DNA of 64,000 bases from Amphiduros pacificus. Lineage: Eukaryota > Annelida > Polychaeta > Phyllodocida > Hesionidae. Where the stretch lies: NCBI GenBank assembly GCA_949316495.1, contig OX439004.1, positions 40,182,561-40,246,560 of the forward strand. Reading direction: 5' to 3'. Positions 40,186-52,874 of this stretch are shown here, piece by piece. Under the pieces are notes generated by a model that was given only the letters and a program-made list of their open reading frames with translations, was not told the DNA's origin and did not search any database. Each line of letters starts with the position of its first letter. Position 1 is the stretch's first letter. A program made the translations under genes and the position numbers.

Positions 40186-43100
40186 GTTAGTTCAACATAC
40201 CGGAGTGCTCAGTGCCCCAAAATCAAATGGTCTAAAAAAATTTGCCAAATATCTGCATATCTGGAGACCATATTTGGCATAACTCTTACAGATTTAATAA
40301 TAGTATGTATGAAAAGGCAGAGATTTTTAAACAGAGATTGAAAAGAGCAGGCCACATGTGGTAAACAGGAAGTGGCGACGGTGGCGCCGCCACGAGATTG
40401 GTTCACCTGCGCAATAATACAGAGCTTCAGCTTGTTTCCGATCTCTGTTTTAAATGTCTCTGATCCAGGTGATAACAAACTTAACAGAATCAGGCTTATC
40501 ATATATTTAGTAGCATAAATTCATTGCCACTCTGAATCAACAACCAAAGATCTGGGTCAATTTAATGATGAGTGACCTTGATATAATTTTCAATGTCACC
40601 AAATGAAATCTTGACTGTTACCATCCCTCATGAAACTTTTTATGCCGTGAGGGTCCAAACAGCGACTGGAGTAGTGTTCATTTACCATTTTTAGTGTTCA
40701 TGTACCATTTTTACACACATCTCAATCCTAAATTTCCCCATTTTTTAAAGTCCCACCCAATGAATGAATATCCATGTCAGTTCGTAGCTGTCTGCTGCCT
40801 CACCATTTACCAACAGCACTGGAGACACACTTTATGTGGCTCTTATCAATGCTTATCTTGCATATATGAATATTAATAATGCACTCAGACTGCTTGGAAA
40901 TAATTGCTCACAATGGCAGCCTCCTTTCTTGAGGGAGGGGCTGTAACTCAGTCAAAATGAAATCTTGAAAAAACTATATGCAGTATTTGAAAATAATCAA
41001 GTTATGGAACTCCCAGAGCAATAATAAATATATGTAATAATATGGACTGTATTTTAACAAATTGCATATATAGTGATCAGAGACAACAGGGGCTGGTGAG
41101 TTTACGTCAGATATATGTATATGTCATTCTGTGATGCATTTGTTGCATACTCACATTGATTTACGTATATGAAACAGCATTCAACTCGTACTCTCAGGCC
41201 ATTTGATATATGGCGGATGGAGAAATATAAATATCATTTTCACAAGGAAAATTGCATACAAAGTCTTTTTTTTTAAAAAGACTTTCTTGTTATTTTTGAG
41301 TTAGAAATATAAAGAGAATCAGAATTTTAGAATGATAGAATATTATTGATAGATTTAAGATACACTTAGATTAAATATTATTTCAGGTCATTCTACCATG
41401 ATCTACACTGATCAGAACAGTCAGAGAGCTGTCAAGTGGACAGTGTCCAAGCCAATAAAGGAGTCCAGTGAAGATAGTGGCCATGATATTGTCATCTCTC
41501 TTGACTTCCTCCAAGATGACATAGACCAGAAATCTGAGACTGAAGCCAAAGAAGCAACCGATAAAGAAAAAAACCTGAGTGCCAATGAGAATCATTCTAC
41601 TGGGAACCAGAGGAGGCAGTCCCATATTCAGAATGGGGAACATGAGAATCTCTCAGATGCCAACATTGTACAAGCCATGACTGTGTCAGCAGAGGTCTGT
41701 GAAAAATCCCAAGCTGCATCAGAAGATGAAGAAAGATGTAAGCAGGAGCTGCCACCTGATTTGATACTTGATACTGCAAACAATCACATCAGTGACAATA
41801 GTGAAATTTCAGCACTACCAAATGCTACTACAGCCGGGTGGAGCACAAAGAATACAAGCCTAGCTTTAGGGAAAAGTACTCTGGGAGAATTGGGACAAAA
41901 ACCAGGTGGCGAAGAGTTCTCCTCTCCCACACTAGGGGGCACCCAAGCTCAAGTGATTGACAACAGCAATATATCTGATGAGGAGGCAAGAATCGAAGAG
42001 CTGGAAGAAAATCATGCCTCGGAAGAGTTAAATGAAAAGGTTGACTACATGCAAAGTTTAGCCTTAAGCCCTGCTAACTCAGACACCGAGTGTGGCTTGC
42101 GAATAATCTCAACTGTGAGCTTGGCAGGACACATGTCTGCTTTGTCGACGGGCAGTGTGAGCATACAGGAAGAGAACAACGCAGCGATGACGTCGTGGCA
42201 TCTCCAGAGTGCAGACGAAGAGACTTCATCTCAAGCCAGCACACACTCTTCATACAGTGGAAAACTTCAAGTCTCGCCGCGCAAACGAGGCAGACACCCC
42301 TATGGAAGCAAACGAAAACTCTTAGACGAAGCCTTGCAAGGAACAAACCCAGAAGTCACGTCCTTCTCGGCTCAATGGAACGCCAAGCTGGAAGATCTGG
42401 ATCCAGCCATGATGGTTGTATACAAAGCTGGACAAAAATGTCCAATCCCAAATTGTCAGTGCCCAACCTACTTCCAGAGTTGTTCATCCATGGATAAGCA
42501 CTACCAGGCACGTCATGTTCCAGAGTGGCGGAGATGTGTCTGCAAACTCTGCGAAAGCGTCCAGGTCAATGGCGGTGACATGAAGCGCCACCTGATAAAA
42601 GTTCATGGCAAGAAAGACGTGGGTGCTAGGGGTCAATGTCCACCTAGTAAATATTGTGAATTTAGAGTGACAAAAACGAGACACTATGATAACCCAGGGG
42701 GCATATGGATAGGCTACAAAAATTTACACAGTGTTGAAAAGAAACCAAAGATTGAAAGATCTCCAAGTTATTCTCCTGCATGGTCACCCTCCTCAGGTTT
42801 GGAAGGGACACCAGAAAGGAGAAAAAAAACTAAAAATTTTTCACCCAAATCAATTACGCCAAAGGGCTCATCGTTCGAATCCGAAAGACCGGACGTGTTG
42901 GATCAATCGGGTGGAGGTAACTGTGCCTTTTGTGGAAAGTACTTTGCCAGATGGAACTCGCTGACAATGCATATTGCCAAGAAGCATAAAAACATGGATG
43001 GAGGAGGAATGATTCGCTCGGTGACTCTGTCTCCGGGACGCAGCCCCATATCTCAAGAGCGCATTCCTCTGACAACGGCAGGTGAGATCAATGATACCAG

Positions 43101-46100
43101 TGAAGCATTTAGGAATGACATTATCAACCACAGAGAAGATGTTGCAAGTGCTCAGGAGACTGCTAATGCTCACAAATCAAGAAGGCTGAATAATGAGGGA
43201 GGAAATTGTCCGATTTGTGGCAAGTATTTCAATACATACTTCTCGCTCAATATGCACAAAGGCTGGCATACACGCCATGCAAATGGATCCAAAGGGAGGG
43301 ACAAAGAGGTCGAGAAGAGGCACTCCAATAAAGAAGTGCTTCATAAATGTGAGCAATGTTCTAAAGAAAGCATTTTTCCTGATACTCCCGGGAAAGTTTT
43401 CTGCAATTTTTGTCATGCTGAACTCAAAGCACCAAGCTTGACTCTGATACATACAGGGCCCCTTTGGCAATCCAAGAAGAAAAAACGAAGTGTTGCCAAG
43501 AAGTCAACAAAACCAGTAAAGGTGCGTGCCCATAAGTGCACTCAATGTGAGCGAAGCTTTTCCCATGAGGATCTTCTGGCACTGCATATGAGGACCCACA
43601 CGGGATGGTCAGCTGAAAATAGTACCTTTAGATGTTCACAATGCTCAAAAGAGTTCTCCTTGAAGTACCTCCTGGACAGTCATATGAAAGTGCATCAAGA
43701 AAAAAGCAAAAATCCAACTGAAAGTATCCTAGATTTAGGAGTGACCCCTGGGGACAAATCATCGGTACCACCTAACATCATAACTATCCTATCAGACACA
43801 GATGGCGCCACTCCACCTAGAATGTCACCAGTGGCCTGCAGCTCTCACATGTCCGGTGCTGAGGGAAAGCTGGGATTGTCTTCGGAGACAGATGACAGAT
43901 CTAGGTCAGGGATGTCCAGCCAGCAGTCAATGCAGTCAGCATCCCTTCAGAAATCCCCACCAGGAATGCCTTGCTCAAAATCGAAACCCCTTAGAATGGT
44001 TGCCCGTAAATCTACAGCAACAAAAGGTGTAAAGAAAATGCAGGATCAAAGTATTCCCAAAAAGGTAATTGTTCATCTAAAGTGTCATAGCAAATGAAGA
44101 TTTTAATATGAAAAAACTAATCAGGATCTTGAAATATTCCTCTGTAGTGTAAAATTTGTTTCAATATTTATCACTCCACATCTTTCTCTTATATTTTGTT
44201 ATGTTTGTTCTGTAATTAATTTATTTTTGTGTAAAAGGGACAGCAGTCAATAGAAAAGGTCAGGAAAAATATTTTGTTTCTGGTTGTCCTTGCAAAATGA
44301 ATATTTTTAGTTTAATGACAAATTGTTTGTTTATTTATTTATTTTTTTTAGTTAAAAATTACCAGGTTTTCTTCAAATCTGATTTTAAGGTGCAAATTAC
44401 CCATTCAAATTATGAAGATATTTATTTTTACATTAAACTGGACCAGATCACAACAAGAAACAAAACAATTTTTATCTTGGCCACATTTTTCATTAAGTGG
44501 AGTTGACATATGCAAGCTTTATTTGTTGTATGCCTGAAAGTTATGACAAAGTTTTCACTGTTTTATTGACAAAAATGTTTGTACCTTGTTTAGGCCAACT
44601 CTCACGATTAGAATCAGGAACGGACCAACTGCAGGTTGACATTTCTATTTACCGGTAGCTTTTATCTACTTTAACCACTGCTTCTAAATTATTTATTTTC
44701 ACACCTTTCCCTACACTTGTGAATGTTTTGCAGAAGAGTCAAAATGTACTTCTGTCACAATAAAATAGCATGTTAAATTTATTGTAAATATCATTAGAAA
44801 TTTAAAAGCAGGTTTGAACAAGAAATATATTAAGAGAGTTGACAGAAAGCTTAATAGTTAAAGGTGCAGTGCAGATTTTGATGGCTAAGGGGTTAATGGA
44901 GAAGTTGATGGTTTGTGGGATGGTTGATGGTCAAGGTACAGGTGAAATGGTTAATGGTACAAGGAGTTAATGGGAGCTATGATAATCTTTTGACAATTCT
45001 TTATTGCATATAGACCATGCATTTAAATGAGGATATTGTTTCACCCATTCTAAGGACATGATGATTCTGTTGGTCAGAAATTATTGGTCCTTTTTCCATC
45101 AAAAATGTCCCTCTTCTTAAAGAACTTAATTTCATAGTTGTATTGTCGTAAATTATTAGCATGAAAAAAGAAAAAAAAACAATCTCATACTTTATATATA
45201 TTGAATTCAAGCGGCATGAACATGGGCAAATCTTCTTAAGTTTGAGAAAATGAATTTGTCGCAGTGAAGGGTGTAAACTTATGCTCATTGAATGGGTCGA
45301 TCTATATTTGCTTAACTGGTGTCATCTACTAAGATCGGATATGCATAAAGACATGTCTCTTTGCGCTCCAGAAACAATTTTAGAGCATTTGGTGGCTGGC
45401 GTCTGAATTTATTCATATTTTCAAGTCTAACTTTTATTTACTTATTTTTTTTAGTTCTTATCTCATAGTTGCAGCTTTTGAAGCATTAATGCAAAGCTTC
45501 ACCTCTAAAAAAATAAGTTGAAAATTTGACTTTTTGTATTCAATTTTTTTATATATGAAGTTGTTAGTTATTCAGTATGGATACAATGGGATGAATTGCA
45601 TGCCCATGGTTTATCAGTATTATGAATATCAGTTTGACAAGTGCCATTTAATGATCAAAAGTGGAAAAAATAAAAAACGTTTTTGATTGAATACTGAAAT
45701 ATAGTTGAAAGCTATTTTCATTCTAGCAATTTTCATTCATTTAGCTCGTTTCTCTGAAAATCCTAAAAGGAAATTGAATTGAATGGAGTGACTGTTACTT
45801 TACATTTTTTGTAAGGGTGTTTTAAAATGTGGCCAATCCGAAATTAGATTTTTTAAGAATTCACTGAGGGAAAGGATTTTGGTTAGTTATTTTGATCATA
45901 TTACAGTTAATTTCAAGAAATATCTCCAGACTTACATGTTTTTTCTGTATATATTTATGTATTTTGTCATGTATGTGTGTGTACAGAATGTATTAAATCT
46001 TGTTCTAGTCACTGTCATTTCTGGGTGCTTAGAAAGAATATGTTTATTATTTGACCAAAGACTTACATGGGTGAAATGTTAAAGATGTCACTCAAAAGAA

Positions 46101-49100
46101 TTTGACAAAAATTAACAAGAAATGTATCTCTTCCTTTCGCTGTGAATGTAACCCCAGCACACTCCATTAAGCACATAGTCAGTTAAAACAAGATGCTTTA
46201 ATGTTTATTCAAGTTTAAAATCAAAAACCTCACCTGTACATAGTTTTATGTTCTTATGTTTTATTAAGATTTATTAATGGAAATCTAAGGCAGTCTTCAT
46301 AGTAAAAGTTTTTCAAAATTTAATTTGTGTAAATATTTTGTTATTCATATTTTCATGAGAGTCTTGATTGATATGACAAGAATATGTTTATAAATATTTT
46401 TTTATTTATTGTTTTGATCCTTTTTTTCAGTCTCAGAACCAAGGACCCTTGCAAGATAATACACTGCCACCTGACGATGAAATGGAAAATCTTTATAGAA
46501 ATCACAATAGTAGCAAAACTGATGAAAGCAGGCAAATTCCGGACCAGAACAGAGACCTACATCAACTCTGTCTGGAACCTGATGTCAAGGATATGCTAGA
46601 AGACCATAACACATCAGAGACGAATGCAACAAATCATACTGTAGATGAATCATTGAGTGGGCAAAATTTAAGAAGAAAATCAACAGACTCGGTGAAATCA
46701 AGAAGAAACTCCAATGATTCTGATGTTCATCAAGATAGGATTTCCAGGACAGGACGAAGGAAGAAATCCTCAGATTCTGTGTACTCACTCATCTCAGCAT
46801 CAGCCTCATCCAGGACAAACTCCGTGGATTCTAATGACGGTCAGAGGAGGAAGTCTGGGCGGAAGAGAAAGGCAGTGGGCCAGCAGGGCTTCCAGATTGT
46901 TGGCCGGCAGATAGAACACGAGTGGCTGCTCAAGAGTGGAGAAAAGCAGTGGTTCAAAGGTAGTATTACAAATAGTATTACTTGTCATATTTTATTATTC
47001 AAGATTAGTTTATGTACTGTAAACATGATGATATGGTTATTGCCAGCATTTATAGCAGGGCAATCTATATCCATACTGGAATCAGTTGTTGGGAGGCAGG
47101 TGACTGAGCGAGGGGGTCCCAACTTTGCGATCGCCTCAGTTTTGCTCTTCATTGGTGTGATGCATGGTCTGTCATCCCTGATTATGATGTTGTGGCCAAA
47201 AAATGTGACACTATCCCTAAACAATTCTGCCTTATTAGGAGATAGCTTGAGGCCTTTCTTCTTTATGAGGGCTAATATAAGGCCTAAGTGTTTGAAGTGG
47301 TCTTTTTTAGTTTTTGAGAAAACGAGAATGTCGTCTGCGATGCATATGCTGAAAGACTTGTGGTCTGGCACCTCTGTCAGAAACTGAGATAACTTTTCCG
47401 CAAATACAGAATGGCTAATCCCCATTCCCATGGGGAGATGTTTGTGCACTAATGTTGGCCCTCCATGTGTACTTTTGACACCTTTCCGACAGCCTTAAAC
47501 TATGAAATGCCGATTTAAGGTCCAGTTTTGACATTATGGTACACTCTGAGTGGCCAATTGGTTGAGTGTTCCACAGTGACTGCTTGATCAATCACAATCA
47601 CAATGACAATGTGTATTTGTTGAAATATACCTTTTGTAAATTAAGTGAAGGAAAGTAGATTCATAAGATAAAGCAATAATCATACAGCTGCTGTTAATTG
47701 TGTAAGATGAGGCTACTGCTGAGATTTGGCGGTCTGCCAACATATACCTTAAGCTGCTGCTGATATTTGGTGGTTAATGTATACTTTCAGCTGCTGATAT
47801 TTGGCAGTCTACCAATATACACTTTAAGCTGCTGAGATTTGAAAGTCTGCCAATATATGCTTCAAGCTGCTGCTGATATTTGGCAGTCCGCCAACATGTA
47901 CCTGTAAAATGGGGAATGTTGACCCTTGTGTGGTGTGGAAGTAGAAGATTTATCAATCTCATGATTTTATAAAGAGATTTGGAGTTTTGGATGCTTATGC
48001 ATCCAATGCCTGTTTCTTAAAGGGGTGGTCTTCACCTTCACTGGATTTTGAATATGGTTTAAACTCTCTTTGTCCAAAAAAATGACAACCCTGCATAGTT
48101 TTAATTTTGTTGTTCTTTATCAGACCACATATTTTAGAAGTAAATTTGTCAGTATGTAAATCTTTCCAAGAAATGTAATTAACTAGATCAATATTCAATA
48201 TGTTTGCAATCAAGGATCAATTACCGGTATATTACAAACACATGCATTACTACTGTTTCTGCATGCAGACAGATCTTGAACCATTTGTTAGATGGTCTCT
48301 TCAGTACCACCATTGTTTTGGCTGCCGTGATTGGTCAGCTCAGTATTATTATTGAGACATTTACCACACAACATTCCTTTTTAGCTCTGCTGAGACTTTA
48401 GCTCGCAGAGCTTTAGGAGGGGGGAAAATGTCTGTCCGTCCGTCTGTCCGTCTGTCTGTCAACATTTCTTTAAAAATCTTCTCCTCCAAAACTACCAGTA
48501 CTATATCTTTCATATTTTATATAGAGGTAGATATATAGGTGAAGATTCAGATTCCTTCAAATCTTAGTGATGTCACCATTGACCTTAGTGCAGTGACATT
48601 GAGGTCACAAATTTTGTACTGAGCATATCTCAGCAACCACTTATTAGAGGAAATTAAAACTTGGTATGCAGAAATGTCTTATGTTAAAGCTGTGCTTTGT
48701 CATACAATTTTAGTCATGTGACCTTTGACCTTGACATACTGACCTTGAATTCAAAATTTGTGAACATGCCACATCACAACCATCAGAAGTGAATAAAAAA
48801 CACTCCATATTTGTTATATACTAAACAATGTTTAAAACTCTTCTCCTCCAAAACTACCAGTACTATATCTTTCATATTTTATATAGAGGTAGATATATAG
48901 GTGAAGATTCAGATTCCTTCAAATCTTAGTGATGTCACCATTAACCTTAGTGCAGTGGCCTTGATGTCACAAATTTTGTGAGGTGTATATCTCAGCAACC
49001 ACTTATAAGAAGATAGTGACCTTTGACCTTGACATATTGACCTTGAATTCAAAATTTGTGTGCATGCAAAATCTCACAACCATTAAAAGTGGAGCAGACT

Positions 49101-49704
49101 TGAGCAGATGATGATTTTGACCAATCAAAATGCATGTTACATATCAAATTTGGCCCCAACTTGTTATCTTGATTCTCATTGGCTATGTTATTCAAAATGG
49201 CAGCCTCCTTGACAAATTAGTGATAGCTATTAGATTTTTGAAAAAAATCATGACAAAATGGAAAAAGAACTGAGTCTAATGGAAAATAGATAGAATTAGA
49301 CCTCAGAAAATACAACATCTTGCCTACTTTGGGATCTTGTATGGAAAGTCATAACCTGGTTGCTTGTTGTACTTAATCTCAGTTCATGTGTTTTCTTTCA
49401 AGTCAGCAGAGCTATCAACCCATGGGGTTATGTTTATGATAATTACAACTGATTAAACTCATGTCATTCAGGCTGGAAATAAAAGGTGTACATTTTAATT
49501 GTTTCATGACCGATAACAATTGTTGGTTATTTTACAGGCATGGTTATAGCCCAGAAGAATCCGTGGAAGGATCCAAGTGAAGCTGATGCTGAGTTTGAGG
49601 TGGAATACGAGGATGACGCTGAAATGTACACAGTGGAGAATCTATTTAAAGATTGGCTGGAAGGGTCACTAAGGATCGTTCCCGAGGAGGACGAGCAATA
49701 TTAA
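40083..49704 (+). CDS. Gene A: C2H2 zinc-finger protein with C-terminal Spindlin-like repeat
   Basis: Four coding exons join in frame (40083-40185, 41387-44064, 46431-46959, 49538-49704), giving 1158 aa; all introns are GT-AG. Residues 9-21 (PIVLSDSDDEDDD) form a SUMO-interacting-like motif, and IITILSDTDG near 832 is a second. An AT-hook-like RKRGRHP lies before the fingers. C2H2-type fingers start near 386, 418, 547, 642, 752 and 784, with a CX2C/CX2C module near 689-710. A Ser/Arg-rich part with RRKS and NSxDS words ends in GRKRK, a likely nuclear signal. Residues 1081-1152 match one Spindlin repeat (start FQIVGRQIEHEW, end LEGSLRIVP). I infer a nuclear DNA-binding chromatin reader. Gene B, 7.5 kb downstream, is a paralogue. 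The ATG lies one base inside its exon, so an upstream exon must exist and could extend the N terminus. Confidence 0.85.
40186..41386 (+). other. Gene A intron 1
   Basis: A phase 1 GT-AG intron. It contains a copy of dispersed repeat R1 (40610-40965) and otherwise nothing recognised. Confidence 0.7.
40610..40965 (+). repeat. Dispersed repeat family R1, copy 2
   Basis: It shares ordered blocks with 34600-35065. Its right part, cttgagggaggggctgtaac, is also found on the minus strand at 50177-50232. It lies within intron 1 of gene A. Confidence 0.6.
41387..44064 (+). CDS. Gene A coding exon 2 (all zinc fingers)
   Basis: The acceptor attatttcag ends at 41386. The frame is open for 2678 bases and holds the acidic/Ser-rich N-terminal half and every finger. 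The donor is ccaaaaag/gtaatt at 44064/44065 in phase 0. If the donor is not used, ten more codons lead to a TGA at 44095-44097. Confidence 0.9.
44065..46430 (+). other. Gene A intron 2
   Basis: A phase 0 GT-AG intron of about 2.4 kb, AT-rich with no recognised gene. An AATAAA at 44759-44764 could end a transcript that reads through the 44064 donor. Confidence 0.65.
46431..46959 (+). CDS. Gene A coding exon 3 (Ser/Arg-rich region and first half of the Spindlin-like repeat)
   Basis: The acceptor is tttttttcag at 46430 and the donor is tcaaag/gtagta at 46959/46960 in phase 1. It encodes four RRKS or NSxDS-like phospho-motif words, a basic GRKRK cluster and the domain start FQIVGRQIEHEW to WFK. 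Confidence 0.88.
47040..47585 (-). mobile_element. Fossil Ty3/gypsy-type retrotransposon fragment (reverse transcriptase part)
   Basis: The minus strand carries recognisable parts of the palm region of a Ty3/gypsy-like reverse transcriptase, including the ADDILVFSKT catalytic-box region, KGLKLSPNKAELF and the FFGH word. Only this part of pol is seen; no LTRs, gag, RNase H or integrase were found nearby. It is broken, with at least two breaks plus the loss of both ends, and looks old. It lies antisense in gene A intron 3. Confidence 0.75.
47705..47905. repeat. Degenerate ~48-bp minisatellite, about four copies
   Basis: Words aagctgctgctgatatttgg and cggtctgccaacatatac recur with a period of about 45-50 bp, with length differences between units. 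The repeat is intronic and non-coding. Confidence 0.7.
48382..49414. mobile_element. TIR element with internal 361-bp tandem duplication
   Basis: The left end tagctctgctga and the right end tcagcagagcta are perfect 12-bp inverted repeats. Near the left end is a run of tctgtccgtc words. A segment beginning cttctcctccaaaactacca occurs at 48478 and 48839 (offset 361 bp) and is nearly identical for over 100 bp. No transposase frame was seen. A diverged partial copy of the right part is at 75-200 on the other strand, so the family is dispersed. Confidence 0.6.
49538..49704 (+). CDS. Gene A terminal coding exon (second half of the Spindlin-like repeat)
   Basis: The acceptor ggttattttacag ends at 49537. 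The exon encodes MVIAQKNPWKDP through YTVENLFKDWLEGSLRIVP and ends EEDEQY, with TAA at 49702-49704. A poly(A)-type AATAAA overlaps the stop by one base at 49704-49709, and another lies near 50456. Confidence 0.88.
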
Positions 49705-51905
49705 ATAAATGCTGGGTGTCAAGATATTTTTGACATGGAAACTATATTTGTCTATTTTTTTAACTTTGTTTTTTTTTTAATTTTTATTAAATCAAATTTC
49801 CTTTATCAGATAAAAATGTGATTTTTACATTGATATATATGGCTTTACATTGATATCTCTGACTTTGTTTATTACAGGATTATGTTGTATTTATATATGT
49901 TATAGTCAATTATTCAATTATATAATCTTTCAAGGGTAAATGAGTGAAGAAAAGGTGGTAATACAGAGCTAATAGAATTTATTACTGAATGATTGTTTCA
50001 TTTAAGTTTCATTGCTATTATACATACTTGCTTGGAAAAAAGCTTCATATGAGGGGATGGAAAGGGTTTTGGGGAGGATGGGATATAACAGTGGACAACA
50101 TATAGAAAGGGGTGACTTTGAAGATGAACAGGACTGAATAGATTTAAAAAAATGAAAATATTTCCTGTTTGAAATTTTACCGAGTTACAGCCCCCTCCCT
50201 CAAGAAAGAGTGTATGGACCCTCACAGCATAAATATCCTTGATATCCAACGATTCTTCACTTTTGACAAATTGACCAATCAGAGCAAGGCAGCCAAAATA
50301 TGCAAAGTATTTCAACAAATGGAACAGATTGCCACCCACCCACCCCTTGACTTTATTGCTGCAGTAGAATCTCACATCTTACTGTTAATGTTATAAACCA
50401 AGGCAATGTATATTTCAATAATGTAAAGGTTTCACAAGAAAATATCTTAGATTTGAAATAAATGTATTTTTATCCAGGTTGTGAAAAAAACCAGTACAGA
50501 TTGTTCTTGCAATGGAGATTATGGTTGTGTTAATGATAACTGAGTTCAACTTACTGGTATGGAATCTTTAATTTATCTTTACTTTTTACTTTTAATACTA
50601 CTTGTATAACAGAACAATATCTTGCCAATTTTCAACTGTGTTGACTTACCTTTACCACAAATGTTGAAGACTTGAGGTATGCTGTGAAAAGCAGATGTAC
50701 ATTTTTGCCATTTGTTTTTTCCACAGCAGTCTTTTATTTACTTTGACAATACTCATATCCTTGACATTTCTCATCTAGGTATATCACAGAGACAAGGGTT
50801 CAGCTGTGTCTAGTTTTGGGATGTTTTTGAGGCGGTAGAACATTTTTTTGTTATTTATTTATTACCATAGCATTAATGTATTGTATGAGAGTTCCCTACA
50901 TGGACTGTGGGATGACCTGTGGGAGAAGCAGAGCAATACATTTCCCATACCACCCTGATACTGTCATCCATCTTCAGTGAAGAAAAAAAGGTAAATTGGT
51001 AAAAAAAAATTGCCAAAAATTCTGCTAATTTTTCTTCAGACAGCTTATACTTTTTTCACCCATTTGGTGCTTAAGTCCAACATTAAATTGTTTCAAATGA
51101 TGAAGCAGGATGATTACTTAATGTTTACTGGCTGACAATCTGTAACTTGTTGGTTGGTAATTGAATTCACATAATGTGATATGCAAAATACGTCATAATA
51201 ATCTTGTTCCGAAAATATGTGATATTTTTGTCAAGCTGGATCAAGATTAATGGAAGAAGATATGTGCCATTACATAAATATATAAAAAAAACTATGAATA
51301 TGATCAGAGAGGAAGGGTGACAAGATTTGAAAAAAAAGTTGCTGTGTGAGGTATGGGCTGCATTAAAATTCGCCACTGAAAAGAGCATGCACAATCGCTG
51401 TTCCGTCACAGTGGAATTTATTGATGCTAAACCAGTCTTAGACTATGCTAGTCCAAATATCTATATTAGGATTATCAAGGACCTCTGGTTGCAATGGGTC
51501 TGTGCAGCGGGCGAATAATGTCACTATTTTTTGGGGGGATTGCTCTGATTGGTTGACATAGATATAGAACAGGGGAACCCCAAACAACAACCACACATTT
51601 CCAATGACATGTGACCAGAATTTTGGTCACAGCATACAAGCACCTGTGAGGTGGTTTACTGTCCCTATATGTAGGGTTGTGCTTTTGGCATTTTATGAAT
51701 GGTACAATTCTCACTTATTTGTTGTCATAATTATGTTAGATATGAAATATTACCTCTAATATGCATACATTTCTGTATTTGGGCTTTTGTTTTCAACCAT
51801 CAGGAATTTTACATAATTATTGACCAAATTATTGAACCAATGGAGGTCCCACAAGGTTTTACACAAAAGGGCCTTCATGGATAAAATGCAGACATTACAT
51901 AGACA
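49705..51905. other. Gene A 3' UTR and intergenic DNA
   Basis: It contains AATAAA signals at 49704-49709 and near 50456 and a short minus-strand remnant of repeat R1. No other gene was recognised. Confidence 0.45.
50177..50232 (-). repeat. Dispersed repeat R1, internally deleted remnant
   Basis: The complement reads ttatgctgtgagggtcc followed directly by cttgagggagggggctgtaa. These words are the left and right parts of R1 copies 1 and 2 brought together. It is a short deletion derivative. Confidence 0.55.
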
Positions 51906-51911
51906 GTTACA

Positions 51912-52040
51912 TGAGAATGAGACAGCTGCATGAGAGATAGTTACAGCAGTGAGAGATAGTTGCATATACGATAAATAGTTGCATATACGAGAAATAGCTG
52001 CATATGTGTGAGAGAGAGCTGCACAAGTGAAAGATTGCAA
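51912..52040. repeat. Degenerate ~20-bp tandem repeat
   Basis: Units around gagatagttgcatatacga and gaaatagctgcatatg repeat about six times. No coding significance is seen. Confidence 0.6.
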
Positions 52041-52831
52041 CCCCTCCCAGCTGAAGGCACTTGTTTATTTAAATGAATTAATAGAGGGCATAAATCCTGA
52101 GTATGGTTTATTTCTCTCATGAACATAAATATGGTTAGTAATATGTTATGAAATCACCCCAAATGCATTTAACTGCCTGTATTGCCAAATAGGAATATTT
52201 CTCATGTTAATTTTTGTAATGATTTTATGAAAGTAAATGGCTAAATATTGCAAATGAAATTCACAGATATTCTGCAAGTGATTTACTGCATATGGTGGCA
52301 GGGGCTAGAAATCTTGTTAAATCTTGATATTACTCAATTATGTAGAATTAATTTTGAAAGTGAACATATTATTTCTTTTAACATGTTATTCATCTGTAAT
52401 ATAAAAAGTATTATATAATGGTTTTTGTAAAGTGCCACAAAGCAAATACAAATAGATTGTTAATATTTAATGCACATAAATGCTCTAGAGGTGATAACAA
52501 GAGCAAATAGACATTTATATTTGTTACAAGGAAAAGAAAAATGAGAACTTGTTTCTTATTTCTGGGTGAATGGTAATTGCCAACCAGAGGTTAGATTATT
52601 TGCTATCAAATTGAATGCATTTGAAAAGAAAAATTGTCACATAATAGCTGCCACTTATGGCATCTTGCCATTCAACAATAATCAGAAGCAAGACATTATC
52701 TTGTCCTTGCCTGAAGCCAAAGAAGAAAAAATAAAAAGAATCGCATACATAGCATGAAAATATACAATTCAAGATATACATTTACCAGATTATATTAACA
52801 CTCGCTAGAATTCTTTATGTCTTTAATGAAC

Positions 52832-52874
<43 letters not shown>

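Larger units (their letters stand above)
46960..49537 (+). other. Gene A intron 3, splitting the Spindlin-like repeat
   Basis: A phase 1 intron between WFK-G and MVIAQ. It contains a Ty3/gypsy fossil, a 48-bp minisatellite and a TIR element. The matching intron in gene B (59465-59904) has the same position and phase but is only 440 bp. Confidence 0.8.

Noticed and set aside
46959-47387. Continuation of the gene A frame past 46959 as coding
   Set aside because: The frame runs into an antisense retroelement fossil. The donor at 46959, with the matching phase of the exon at 49538, gives a complete Spindlin-like repeat instead.
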